A DNA stretch of 64,000 nucleotides from Hyphomicrobium sp. (lineage in GTDB: Bacteria > Pseudomonadota > Alphaproteobacteria > Rhizobiales > Hyphomicrobiaceae), in contig JALHMJ010000002.1 in the NCBI GenBank assembly GCA_022844105.1, positions 124,001 through 188,000 on the forward strand, written 5' to 3'. The position numbers and the translations under genes are program-made. The notes beneath the pieces were generated by a model. The model did not search any database and was not told where the DNA came from. It worked only from the letters and a program-made list of their open reading frames with translations. Position 1 is the stretch's first letter, and each line of letters begins with the position of its first letter. Below, one piece after another: positions 54,582 through 62,838 of this stretch.

Positions 54582-54606
54582 TCGTTGTCTACGGGAGAAG
54601 GTTACG
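54582..54606 (-). promoter_or_regulatory. ECF sigma-type promoter (GTAACC-N15-CGAA) before bufA
   Basis: On the minus strand GTAACC and CGAA with 15 bases between, about 48 bases before the bufA-like start. Confidence 0.7.
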
Positions 54607-54737
54607 CGCGGGCGCTCCACACCCTTTGATCTTCTGAACTCATGCACCCAATCGCGACCCGCGCTGATCCAAGACTGAGACTCCAGCCGCAACAGGGTGG
54701 ATGCGACGGTACAATCGCCAATTAGGCGAAGTCTGAG

Positions 54738-55766
54738 TTATCCGCTGATCCCCGTACTGCAGATGTCGGAGTGACAATCAATACGCATCTGGGCGCCTGT
54801 AGCTAGCCGCATTATCAGGATCACGACTGCGATGCCAGCCAACATGGCCACATACGCGGGCACGGCGTGGATCGAGAAGGTGGGGAGGCTGTAAAGTATA
54901 AGAGCATCGTTCCCGCCTGGAACAAGGATGACCCCCGCTCCCATCAGGACGCCGCCTACGAGGTTCACGGCCCAGTTCGGACGGACTCGCCGGTCGAAAC
55001 GGAAGCTGCCACGCTGCCATGTCGAAAGCGCCATCCCTGCGAACACGGCTGCGAATAGCGACAAGCGTATCGGCATGGGCGTCTGGCTCGCAAGGACGAG
55101 CCCCTCAACCCCTTGCCGCAGCGCCCCCGTATAGGTCCAGGGGCCGTGAAATAGATAGAGCACGCCATTGGCGAGCCCCATCAGTGCTGCCGCAGTCGAA
55201 AGACGGTACTGTCTGGCGAGCGCCAGTTCACCAAGCCGCACCTGTTGAGGGCGGGTCAGCCAAAGACGGCGCAGCTCCCAGATTGCCCAGGCCCACAGCA
55301 GAAGAGCAAGGGAGCCGGCAATTGGCACCAATGAGCGAATCAGCGGAAGTGCTGGCAAGGGTTGTGAGACGTTTCCGGCGCGGGCCACCTCGATCTCTAT
55401 CAGGACGCCGAAAGCAAAGCCGCACAGCGTCACAAGCATCCGCAACTGTCCATCAGCAAGCCGCGCCAGCGTCGAGAACGAGCAGCCCCCGTTCAACGCC
55501 GCTCCCATGCCGAACATGAACCCGCCGAGTATCGAGGTAGACGACAGCGCAAACCCATTAATGCTCTCGCCAAGGGCAGGATCGAACCAGAGAAGCGGAA
55601 AAATGATGGTGAGAACCCATAGAACCGACTTGCCGAAGCTCAGGAGACAATAAGCGCGGGTCGTGCTGAGTATTTCGGCGACAGCGCGGACGGTGCAGAC
55701 GCTGGCACGGTGGGCGGCAAAGCCCAGAATGGCTGCCAGGCCCCATGAGATAAGGAGCAATCCCAT
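54738..55766 (-). CDS. YeeE/YedE-type (DUF395) membrane protein, sulfur transport family
   Basis: A 342-residue protein with about nine hydrophobic segments and the two YeeE/YedE half-motifs, AAHRASVCTVRAVAEI near residue 18 and GMGAALNGGCSFSTLARLADGQ near residue 90. The conserved cysteines are used for thiosulfate passage in YeeE. The start at 55766 gives the family N-terminus. It may supply sulfur but is separated from the bufA-like gene by 200 bases. Confidence 0.85.
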   Translation of the reverse strand: MGLLLISWGLAAILGFAAHRASVCTVRAVAEILSTTRAYCLLSFGKSVLWVLTIIFPLLWFDPALGESINGFALSSTSILGGFMFGMGAALNGGCSFSTLARLADGQLRMLVTLCGFAFGVLIEIEVARAGNVSQPLPALPLIRSLVPIAGSLALLLWAWAIWELRRLWLTRPQQVRLGELALARQYRLSTAAALMGLANGVLYLFHGPWTYTGALRQGVEGLVLASQTPMPIRLSLFAAVFAGMALSTWQRGSFRFDRRVRPNWAVNLVGGVLMGAGVILVPGGNDALILYSLPTFSIHAVPAYVAMLAGIAVVILIMRLATGAQMRIDCHSDICSTGISG

Positions 55767-55785
55767 CGGTTGTTCCCAGTCGTCT

Positions 55786-56829
55786 TCACCCTTGGTGCAC
55801 GGCACCAATGCCCTGAAACATCTCGCGCAGATCAACCGTGGAGCGCTCGCCGATGTCGTCAAAGTGCTCGTCTAACCATTCATCTGCAGCGCCGCGGCCA
55901 ATTTCGAACAAATGCCGCAGAAACGCCCACTCGGAGTTCATTTTGCTCGAAGCGCCGAGCTGACTAAGGTGGTTCTGCGCTTCGACGATATGGACGTTGA
56001 CCTGTTTGTAGTGTTTCGTGTCGAGCTTTCCCTGTTCAACAAGCCGTCGCACGAAATCCATCGATCTCAATTCTTTGAGCAGGCTGCTGTTGAATGTGAT
56101 CTCATTGACTCGGTTCATGATGTCGCGCGCCGTCTTAGGTGCGCCCTTGCGCTCGATCGGATTGATCTGAACGATCATGACGTCCCTGCAGTCCGTCGCA
56201 TCATAGAAAGGAAAGAGCACGGGATTGCCCATAAAGCCGCCGTCCCAGTAGGGTACACCATCAATCTCGACGGCCTGGAACATATGCGGGAGGCAAGCCG
56301 AGGCCATCACCATATCACTTGTCAGGCCGCGGCGATCGAAGACTTTTACGCGGCCCGTTTCAACATTGGTCGCCGATACGAAAACCTTTGTCTTGTTGCA
56401 CGACCGGACGAGATCGAAGTCGACCACCTTGTCCAGCACATCTTGCAGTGGATTAAGCTTCCATGGATTGAGTTCGTAGGGCGAGGCGACGCGGGTCAGG
56501 AAATCCAAAAAAATGTAGCCCGGTGAACAATCAAGACTCCAATTACCCATGAACATATCAATCGGCGCCCGCTGGATGGGACCGAAGCGCGCGGCTCGGC
56601 TGACCTCCGACCAGAAGCGATGGAGCGACTCGCGCGCACCCTCGCAACCATTACGCATCAACCCGTCGGCGACGACAACCGCATTCATCGCGCCAGCACT
56701 CGTGCCGCTGATGGCGTCAATCCACAGTCGACCGTCTTCCAGAACGCGGTCAAGTACTCCCCACGTAAAGGCGCCGTGGGCGCCACCACCCTGAAGTGCG
56801 AGATTGATTGATTTGGTGTTGGTTGTCAT
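55786..56829 (-). CDS. Patatin-like phospholipase / PHB depolymerase-like protein
   Basis: A 347-residue patatin-domain protein. It has the oxyanion motif GGGAHGAF, catalytic serine in GTSAG and catalytic aspartate in DGG (WDGGFMGNP). Position next to 3-hydroxybutyrate dehydrogenase and acetoacetate decarboxylase genes suggests a role in storage-lipid turnover, but the substrate is not shown. The start at 56829 lies 8 bases after the dehydrogenase stop. Confidence 0.85.
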   Translation of the reverse strand: MTTNTKSINLALQGGGAHGAFTWGVLDRVLEDGRLWIDAISGTSAGAMNAVVVADGLMRNGCEGARESLHRFWSEVSRAARFGPIQRAPIDMFMGNWSLDCSPGYIFLDFLTRVASPYELNPWKLNPLQDVLDKVVDFDLVRSCNKTKVFVSATNVETGRVKVFDRRGLTSDMVMASACLPHMFQAVEIDGVPYWDGGFMGNPVLFPFYDATDCRDVMIVQINPIERKGAPKTARDIMNRVNEITFNSSLLKELRSMDFVRRLVEQGKLDTKHYKQVNVHIVEAQNHLSQLGASSKMNSEWAFLRHLFEIGRGAADEWLDEHFDDIGERSTVDLREMFQGIGAVHQG

Positions 56830-56837
56830 CGGATCCC

Positions 56838-57620
56838 TCAGTGAGCCGTCCATCCGCCGTCCATGGGAAGCGCGGCGCCGGTAATTTGGGCGGCCGCATC
56901 CGTGCAAAGAAACACGGCCAAGGCACCGAGCTGTTCGACGGTGACGAATTGCTTGGTGGCTTGCGAAGCAAGAATCACGTCCTTGACGACCTGTTCCTCA
57001 CTGATCCCCCGCGCCTTGGCCTGGTCTGGGATCTGCTTCTTGACGAGCGGAGTCATCACATATCCCGGACAGATGGCGTTGCAGGTTACGCCATACTCAG
57101 CGGAGCCGAGCGCGACGGTCTTAGTCAGTCCCACGAGCCCGTGCTTAGCCGCAACGTAGGCCGGCTTGTATGGGGATGCGACCAATCCGTGTGCGGAAGC
57201 GATGTTGATGATGCGGCCCCATCTGCGCGCCTTCATGCCGACGATCGTGTGCTTGATGGTGTGGAAGGCCGACGTGAGGTTGATGGCAATAATGGCATCC
57301 CACTTTTCATCCGGGAAATCCTCGATCGGTTGAACATGCTGGATGCCAGCGTTGTTGACGACCACGTCGATCCGCCCGAACGCGGCCTTCGCCGTCGCGA
57401 CCAGATCCCGGATCTCAGCCGGCCTCGACATGTCGGCGTCGTGATAGCGAACTTTAACTCCGTACTTCTGCTCGAACTCTGCCCGCTCCGTCTCGATATC
57501 ATTTGCATTTCCGAAACCATTCAACATGACGTTCATGCCCGCCGCGCAAAACGCTTCGGCAATACCGAGGCCGATGCCACTTGTCGAGCCTGTGACAAGT
57601 GCATTCTTCCCTTTGGTCAT
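56838..57620 (-). CDS. bdhA: 3-Hydroxybutyrate dehydrogenase
   Basis: A 260-residue short-chain dehydrogenase with VTGSTSGIGLGIA cofactor motif, NNAGIQHV, catalytic serine region INIASAHG and YVAAKHGL with the Tyr-x3-Lys pair, and the C-terminal ITGAALPMDGGWTAH typical of D-3-hydroxybutyrate dehydrogenases. It oxidises 3-hydroxybutyrate to acetoacetate, linking PHB breakdown to the next gene. Confidence 0.93.
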   Translation of the reverse strand: MTKGKNALVTGSTSGIGLGIAEAFCAAGMNVMLNGFGNANDIETERAEFEQKYGVKVRYHDADMSRPAEIRDLVATAKAAFGRIDVVVNNAGIQHVQPIEDFPDEKWDAIIAINLTSAFHTIKHTIVGMKARRWGRIINIASAHGLVASPYKPAYVAAKHGLVGLTKTVALGSAEYGVTCNAICPGYVMTPLVKKQIPDQAKARGISEEQVVKDVILASQATKQFVTVEQLGALAVFLCTDAAAQITGAALPMDGGWTAH

Positions 57621-57701
57621 TTTTCTGATCCTTACATATTCGAACAGCGAGCGCCTGCTTGGCTCCGTCGTCACCGGTCGACTTATCAATAGACTTCGGC
57701 C

Positions 57702-58466
57702 CTAACCGGCCTCAAGATAGTCGTGCAGTATGCGTCCATACGGCAGTGTCAGGTCCGCTTTGAAGTGCCGCCCTTCGATGATGCGCCTGATAGGTAGATC
57801 TGCGACAGGCGCATTGACGTGCGGGACCAGATGCAATCGCGCCGGGCCCGAGTAGTGAAAGTTCATGGTGATGTCGGTGAGATTGTAGGCAACAAGCTCG
57901 GCAACGCGCGGCGCACCAGTTACACAGGGAATGAGCTTCAAGTTCACCTGTGTTTTCATGAGATGTTTGCCGCGTTCGGTTGGGTTCTCCTTTGATTTGT
58001 TTTCGTGCTTATATCGCATCGTGCCCAAGGCTACGCGTTGACCGGCATATTCAAGCGTTCCGGTCAGCGCGTCTGTCGCAACCGAAAGGTGCGGCTCACC
58101 CCACCGCTTTGGAAATCCCCAAATCTCTCGTCCCGCCGAGATCGGCGGCTCGTCATTCAGGAACATCATGGCAGTATAGTTGACGGGCTCATCACCAAAG
58201 AGACATGGAATAACGACGCCCGACTCTTCGTAGCTGCCAAAGCCGGAGCTATCCGGCATCTTGATCCATTCATAGAGAACGTGCCCAGATCCGTCGGGCT
58301 GCAGCGGCTCGGGCACCATCCGGCTGATGGCATTCGGATCGCTTTCATACGTGATCACCATGTATTCACGATCGACAAACCGATACGGACCCGACGGGTA
58401 GCTCGGGTTACCCGGTGGCATAGACGGAAGTACAAGGATTTCTTCAGGCGTCATGACGTTTTCCAT
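57702..58466 (-). CDS. adc: Acetoacetate decarboxylase
   Basis: A 254-residue protein of the acetoacetate decarboxylase family, with SREIWGFPKRWGEP (cited for the Schiff-base lysine in FPKR) and the N-terminal YRFVDREYMVITYESDP. It would convert acetoacetate to acetone and CO2. It heads the run adc-bdhA-patatin. The ATG at 58466 or an in-frame one at 58454 could be the start. Confidence 0.88.
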   Translation of the reverse strand: MENVMTPEEILVLPSMPPGNPSYPSGPYRFVDREYMVITYESDPNAISRMVPEPLQPDGSGHVLYEWIKMPDSSGFGSYEESGVVIPCLFGDEPVNYTAMMFLNDEPPISAGREIWGFPKRWGEPHLSVATDALTGTLEYAGQRVALGTMRYKHENKSKENPTERGKHLMKTQVNLKLIPCVTGAPRVAELVAYNLTDITMNFHYSGPARLHLVPHVNAPVADLPIRRIIEGRHFKADLTLPYGRILHDYLEAG

Positions 58467-58547
58467 GGTTGCTTCGTACTGGCGCGATTTGTCCCCCACA
58501 ACGTCTGGCGTGTAGCCTCGCTGTCGCGGTCTGAAGTAACAGGCAAA

Positions 58548-59036
58548 TCAGATGCGCCTGAGACTTATCGAGACGCCTTTTAAGCCCGTTCCCGATGTGC
58601 GGATCGAGACGGATTGCGACGACCCGGTGAACGACACCGACATCGAACCCGACAATCCGCCGCCGATGACCAGGCTTAAATGACCGTTAGATGCTCGACC
58701 GGACACATCGCCTGAAGCATTGAAAGTTCGCTCTTCCCAGCTGCCCGAAACACGGCCGCCTTGGTAGTCGAGCCGCGAGCGCAAATCGATCTTTGCACTT
58801 GCCGACGCACATCGCAGAGCAAGACCCATTCCGGCTCCACTGTTCTTGACTGTGTAGCTGCCCCTGCACCTCAATTTCTCGGATTGTCCCCCCTCAAATC
58901 GAACCGTGCCCGTGCCACTCCAGCTGCCGGCCATAGCCGTAAAGGGACTGGTACCGGCTGCAGAGGCTGGCGACGAGGTAGCGGATGCGAAAAGTGCACT
59001 TGCCGCCAGAGCAGCGAAAGAAATTCGGTGAAACAT
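58548..59036 (-). CDS. Small secreted protein of unknown function
   Basis: A 162-residue protein with a signal peptide (MFHRISFAALAASALFAS, cut near SPASA) and a beta-rich domain with AGSWSGTGTVRFEGG and EKLRCRGSYTV and a second cysteine in LALRCAS. The pattern is frequent in Rhizobiales proteins of unknown role. A GTAACC-N16-GGAA site lies 80 bases upstream. Confidence 0.7.
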   Translation of the reverse strand: MFHRISFAALAASALFASATSSPASAAGTSPFTAMAGSWSGTGTVRFEGGQSEKLRCRGSYTVKNSGAGMGLALRCASASAKIDLRSRLDYQGGRVSGSWEERTFNASGDVSGRASNGHLSLVIGGGLSGSMSVSFTGSSQSVSIRTSGTGLKGVSISLRRI

Positions 59037-59115
59037 GAGGGGAAACTCCTGTGCGGTATAGCTGATTTCCGGCAAGCCGCTGAGCGAGCCGACGTTGGCG
59101 TAGTTGCTTGGATAC

Positions 59116-59141
59116 TTCCATTCTCAAGACCTGAAGGTTAC
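59116..59141 (-). promoter_or_regulatory. ECF sigma-type promoter, -10 with one change (GTAACC-N16-GGAA)
   Basis: On the minus strand GTAACC and GGAA with 16 bases between, upstream of the secreted protein gene at 58548-59036. Confidence 0.5.
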
Positions 59142-59239
59142 GCGGTCCGCACTTGGACGCCTGGCACGCCCGCTCGCTGGAGGCCAATGCTAGGGCACGT
59201 GCTGTTCCGCTACGGACATGAGCTGATCCGCAGGATCCG

Positions 59240-60103
59240 CTATCGGTCGCGGTTTAAAAGCGAACCGGCGGATGCATATGAACCCGGATAGCGAAACGTT
59301 GGCGCTGGCACTCGAATGGCCCTTGTCGCCCTGCCGCTCTTTCGAGAGCCGCGCCGCGGGTATTCGCGAGATCGCGTCGTAGTTGACACATCCGATTGGT
59401 CTGCGTTTGTCGGGGGCCGTGGTCTTTTTGTGATCGTCACCGTTTTCGGTCCACCCAAACCCATGGGAGCCTTTGATAGAAGAGGCTGAGCGATCGTAAT
59501 TTCATGTGCAGAGCCCAGTGGGGCGGCGTGGCGAACCTCGCCGCAAGCCAACTGGCCACCTCCCTTGACAAGGTGCAGCAAAATATCGTCGGGCTTGTCG
59601 ATGGGCAGACGCGCGTTCGCCACCGAAAGGAATGCCTTCACCGCATTCTTAGTGTCCGCCGCCCAAATGCCTGTCACCGGGCCGCGATAACAGCCAATTC
59701 GCACCAAGGCGCGCTGAATTTCGAGTACCAGCGCTCTTCGAGCGACGCTATCCAGAGGACGATGTACTGACGGCTCGGCGAGAGGTACGCTGGTAAACTG
59801 GACAACTTGCGATATCGCGACCAGCGGCCGTGTATCGCCATCATGATCGTCTGCTTTGCTGTCGCCGGTCTCCACAAGACTAAGCTGAGGAGTGGACGAC
59901 GTTTGCGTCTTGACTTGAGCCCCGACAACCGCATGCGGCATAACCGGCGCAATAACCAGAGGTGTGGAGTAAACGACCCAAAGGAAGGCCATCCAAATGC
60001 CGGCAACCAGAATAATGTAAGTTGCCAGGCACCACACCGTGGCAAGCCCTCCATTGCTATTTTGTGGGGGGCACACATACGCCCATTGACGACGCTGCTT
60101 CAT
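59240..60103 (-). CDS. Membrane-anchored peptidoglycan-binding-like protein
   Basis: A 287-residue protein with one hydrophobic segment (about 25-50) and a periplasmic part holding a peptidoglycan-binding-like block (ALVLEIQRALVRIGCYRGPVTGIWAADTKNAVKAFL, landmark IGCYRGPVTG). The C-terminal 80 residues are basic and low complexity. It begins 5 bases after a CBS-domain gene and may share its transcript. Confidence 0.65.
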   Translation of the reverse strand: MKQRRQWAYVCPPQNSNGGLATVWCLATYIILVAGIWMAFLWVVYSTPLVIAPVMPHAVVGAQVKTQTSSTPQLSLVETGDSKADDHDGDTRPLVAISQVVQFTSVPLAEPSVHRPLDSVARRALVLEIQRALVRIGCYRGPVTGIWAADTKNAVKAFLSVANARLPIDKPDDILLHLVKGGGQLACGEVRHAAPLGSAHEITIAQPLLSKAPMGLGGPKTVTITKRPRPPTNADQSDVSTTTRSREYPRRGSRKSGRATRAIRVPAPTFRYPGSYASAGSLLNRDR

Positions 60104-60108
60104 GACGC

Positions 60109-60543
60109 CTACCGGCTAGCGATCGCGATATCGCGGAGGACACGGGCCTCGAGTTGAACTTCGTCGATGCGAGATTTGAGGACGTCGCCGATACTGACGA
60201 CACCGACGATCCGGTGACCGTCCTTAACGGGAAGATGGCGTAGCCGTTGCTCCGTCATCACTCGCGCAATATCGGTGACACTGTCGTGTGGAGAGCACGT
60301 GACCACTTCTGTGGTCATCAGCGCCGATGCCAACAGGACAAGTGCATCACGCCCATGTAGGGCAAGTCCGTTCGAGACATCCCGCTCGGTGATGATACCA
60401 TCCAAGGTCCCACCATCGCCAGTCACGATCAGTGCACCCACTCCTTCTTGCCGGAACCGCTTGGCCACGGCCTGAATGGTTTCGTTGGGCCGAACAGTCA
60501 TCACTGCGCTGCCCTTGATTTTCAAAATATTTGCGACTCGCAT
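60109..60543 (-). CDS. CBS-domain pair protein
   Basis: A 144-residue protein made of two CBS domains (ETIQAVAKRFRQEGVGALIVTGDGG, RDVSNGLALHG, and DSVTDIARVMTEQRLRHLPVKDGHRIVGVVSIGDVLK). Such pairs bind adenine nucleotides and act as energy sensors or channel/enzymes regulators. A second protein of the same size and layout lies 91 bases upstream. Confidence 0.9.
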   Translation of the reverse strand: MRVANILKIKGSAVMTVRPNETIQAVAKRFRQEGVGALIVTGDGGTLDGIITERDVSNGLALHGRDALVLLASALMTTEVVTCSPHDSVTDIARVMTEQRLRHLPVKDGHRIVGVVSIGDVLKSRIDEVQLEARVLRDIAIASR

Positions 60544-60634
60544 ATTCTTGCTCGCTTCTATTCAACGTCACCGGCCACCGGGAACACACTATTTGACTCG
60601 TAATCGAACCGGGTCGGACGGCTAACGTGCAGCA

Positions 60635-61069
60635 CTAATGCGTGACAGTGGCCATGCCGTATAACGCACGGACGACGCGACGCCGGTCGGCAAGGCGATC
60701 TTCGAGAACTTCAAGTATGCTGATCACGTCGAGGAGACGACCGCCGTCCCGGACAGCGACATGATGGAGACGGCGCTCTGCCATCGCCCGCGCGACATCT
60801 GTAATATTGTCATTCAGCGCACAGCTATAGACGGCAGTGGTTGCCAGGGACGACGCTGGGAGATCGAGCAGCTTGTTTCCGTACGTGGCAATGCCATTCG
60901 TGACATCCCGTTCCGTCACAATGCCATCAAGCGTGCCATCGTCATCTTTGACGAGGACCGCACCGACATTCTCGCGATGAAATCTCTGCGCCACCTCACG
61001 AATGGTGATGGCCGGGTGTACCGGGGCGGCGATGTTTCCCCTCGTTTTCAAAAGTTCTGCAACCTTCAT
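60635..61069 (-). CDS. Second CBS-domain pair protein
   Basis: A 144-residue paralogue of the neighbouring gene (AITIREVAQRFHRENVGAVLV, TERDVTNGIATYG, ADVARAMAERRLHHVAVRDGGRLLDVIS). The ATG at 61069 is favoured by GAGG 9 bases upstream; two alternative starts lie 6 and 15 bases further. A weak ECF-type site lies about 125 bases upstream. Confidence 0.88.
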   Translation of the reverse strand: MKVAELLKTRGNIAAPVHPAITIREVAQRFHRENVGAVLVKDDDGTLDGIVTERDVTNGIATYGNKLLDLPASSLATTAVYSCALNDNITDVARAMAERRLHHVAVRDGGRLLDVISILEVLEDRLADRRRVVRALYGMATVTH

Positions 61070-61193
61070 GACCATGTTCCTCAATCGCTATCGCGTTCAT
61101 TATCAGATTCATGCGGGGCCATATCATCGGCCAATCCGAATGGTTTGAACCGGATGCACCAGCTTCACGCGCCAGCATTTCCGTTCCAATGAC

Positions 61194-61219
61194 TTCCTCG
61201 CCGGCCCAGCGAAAGTTAC
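61194..61219 (-). promoter_or_regulatory. Weak ECF sigma-type site (GTAACT-N16-GGAA)
   Basis: On the minus strand GTAACT and GGAA with 16 bases between, upstream of the second CBS gene. It has one change in each box from the consensus of this window. Confidence 0.35.
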
Positions 61220-61301
61220 GTGGCAAGGGACCGCCTATCACACACCTGGTGCTCACACTCTCGTGAGCGCAAAGATTTTGCACGGAGTTGCGGCTGGTGC
61301 C

Positions 61302-61347
61302 GAAAAAACAAAACTCCAGCGCGCGGGTGGCGGCGCGCGCCGGAGTC
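61302..61347 (-). terminator. Terminator copy 1
   Basis: GC-rich arms with one mismatch form a stem; on the minus strand the stem is followed by TTTTGTTTTTT. It is the copy of the terminator behind the intact AhpD-like gene at 62131-62176. Confidence 0.65.
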
Positions 61348-61441
61348 TCGTCTGATGGCAGTAGAGGGAGCGCCGTCAAAACCTCATGCGGCCTTCCACA
61401 AGCGTGATGCGAAGACGTTGTCGATAGGGGGTATGGAAGAC
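61311..61441 (-). repeat. Degraded duplicate of the AhpD-like gene's 3' end and terminator
   Basis: This stretch resembles 62141-62271 without a shift in register over about 130 bases. The last 20 codons of the gene (61384-61441, VFHTP then FASRLWKAA-like region) and the terminator are both recognisable, with scattered changes. It is a partial duplication. Confidence 0.75.
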
Positions 61442-61613
61442 GTGCGCCGACAAAGCAACGCCGCTAACAGGACATTGAAATATGCACCCACGACGGCCAG
61501 CCCCGACCGGACCACTCATATTTGCTGGCTCCAACATGCACCACGTGGAGTGGGCTCCGAGATGCTCAGAGCCCACTCTCTTTCCGATCCAGTCATGAGA
61601 TGCCGGCCCGAAA

Positions 61614-61859
61614 TCAGTACTTTGCAGATGGACGCTTCGCAGCCGGGGACTGCAACCGCTTGCTCTTGTGCTGGAAGCCGGATGCCTTTTGCCCGTGCGT
61701 GACTTTGCCGAAATTCGGGTGTGTGGCTGCCCAGGTATCGGCCGGTCCAGGCGCACCATCTCCATAGCCGCCAACATGTGCACTCGCGCCCGTCGCAAGA
61801 GCGCCCGATAGGAGCACTGCAGCCGCAAGAGCGGCACCGCTGAGGAGTTTCGATTCCAT
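61614..61859 (-). CDS. Small secreted protein of unknown function
   Basis: An 81-residue protein with a signal peptide (MESKLLSGAALAAAVLLSGA, cleaved near ASAH) and a polar mature part with histidines (ATHPNFGKVTHGQKASGFQHKSK). No family recognised. A GCAACC-N16-CGAA site lies 47-72 bases upstream. Confidence 0.65.
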   Translation of the reverse strand: MESKLLSGAALAAAVLLSGALATGASAHVGGYGDGAPGPADTWAATHPNFGKVTHGQKASGFQHKSKRLQSPAAKRPSAKY

Positions 61860-61905
61860 GATTGCCTTCCTTTCAGGAAGTCATGATTGCCTTCCTCTTT
61901 GATCC

Positions 61906-61931
61906 TTCGCGCGGTGCTTGGACAAGGTTGC
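61906..61931 (-). promoter_or_regulatory. ECF sigma-type promoter (GCAACC-N16-CGAA)
   Basis: On the minus strand GCAACC and CGAA with 16 bases between, upstream of the small secreted protein gene. The remainder of 61860-62130 shows no other feature. Confidence 0.5.
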
Positions 61932-62130
61932 ACGAGCAAACAGAAGAATTGCGATGTGAAGTCCGGCTCGCCCTCCTTGGGTTCACTTGAGCGCTTAACC
62001 GAGGGCGAGAGCGGAAACCACTAGCCATTAGCATCGTATACGAAGCGCCCTTATTCCATCGGCCGTCGCTCGCCAGTAGATTCGCCACGAACAAGGAGAC
62101 TTTTGGCGCTCTGCAAAAAAAACAGAGGCG

Positions 62131-62176
62131 GAAAAAATGCAAACTCCAGCGCGCGGGTGGTGGCGCGCACTGGAAT
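62131..62176 (-). terminator. Terminator after the AhpD-like gene
   Basis: A GC-rich imperfect stem-loop 40 bases after the stop codon is followed on the minus strand by TTTGCATTTTTT. Confidence 0.65.
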
Positions 62177-62213
62177 CCGTCTGAGAACAATGGAAAGGGG
62201 CGCCGTCGGAATT

Positions 62214-62789
62214 TCATGCGGCCTTCCACAAGCGTGATGCGAAGACGCTATCGACCGGTGTGTGGAAGACATGATTGGAATAATTGCTGAGCGTCTTGAT
62301 TCCGATAGCGAGGATGATGCCAAGGATGTTTTTCTCGCTGTAGCCAGCGGCCCGGAATGCCGCCACATCAGCGTCCGTGGGACGCCCGCGCGAATGGACC
62401 ATCTGTGTTGTAAAATCTGCGAGGGCCGCAAGCTTCGGGTCAGGGATCGGTTGGCCATCACGGATGGCATCGGTGACCTCGGCCGGAACTTTCGACATCT
62501 TGTCGGCAACGAAGCTATGGGCCGCCATGCAATAGTCACAGCTGTTGGCACGGCTGATGGCCAAGAAGATCACCTCCTGCTCAATGGGAGTGAACCCGCA
62601 CTCGGCACGAAACGCGGCGTAGGTCATTGCGTACGCCTCATACAGTGCCGGCTCATTGGCCATCGCCCCGTACATGTTGGGCACGAAGCCCATCTGCTGC
62701 TTTGCCTTCTCGAGCAAAGCCTTGGCCTTGCCCGTTGCGGTTTCTATGGCCAGCAGCGGAAGTTCCTTGATTTTGTATATCGCTCTCAT
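62214..62789 (-). CDS. AhpD-like / carboxymuconolactone decarboxylase family protein
   Basis: A 191-residue protein with the peroxidase-related pattern: GFVPNMYGAMANEPALYEAY, then FLAISRANSCDYCMAAHSFVAD with the C-x2-C-x3-H redox motif. It could reduce peroxides with a thiol partner. The distal C-terminal residues (VFHTPVDSVFA) are partly duplicated 830 bases downstream. A second, different AhpD-like gene lies at 38.3 kb. Confidence 0.88.
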   Translation of the reverse strand: MRAIYKIKELPLLAIETATGKAKALLEKAKQQMGFVPNMYGAMANEPALYEAYAMTYAAFRAECGFTPIEQEVIFLAISRANSCDYCMAAHSFVADKMSKVPAEVTDAIRDGQPIPDPKLAALADFTTQMVHSRGRPTDADVAAFRAAGYSEKNILGIILAIGIKTLSNYSNHVFHTPVDSVFASRLWKAA

Positions 62790-62838
62790 GTTTTAAGTTC
62801 TCCTATAAGTTACGTGGTTGACGGGCGTCTGTCTCGGA

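Larger units (their letters stand above)
61085..61613. other. Region with a partial gene copy and a terminator, no intact gene
   Basis: Nearly 530 bases between the second CBS gene and the small secreted protein gene. It holds a weak ECF-type promoter site (61194-61219), a terminator hairpin and a degraded copy of the 3' end of the AhpD-like gene. The frames here show no independent protein features. Confidence 0.5.
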
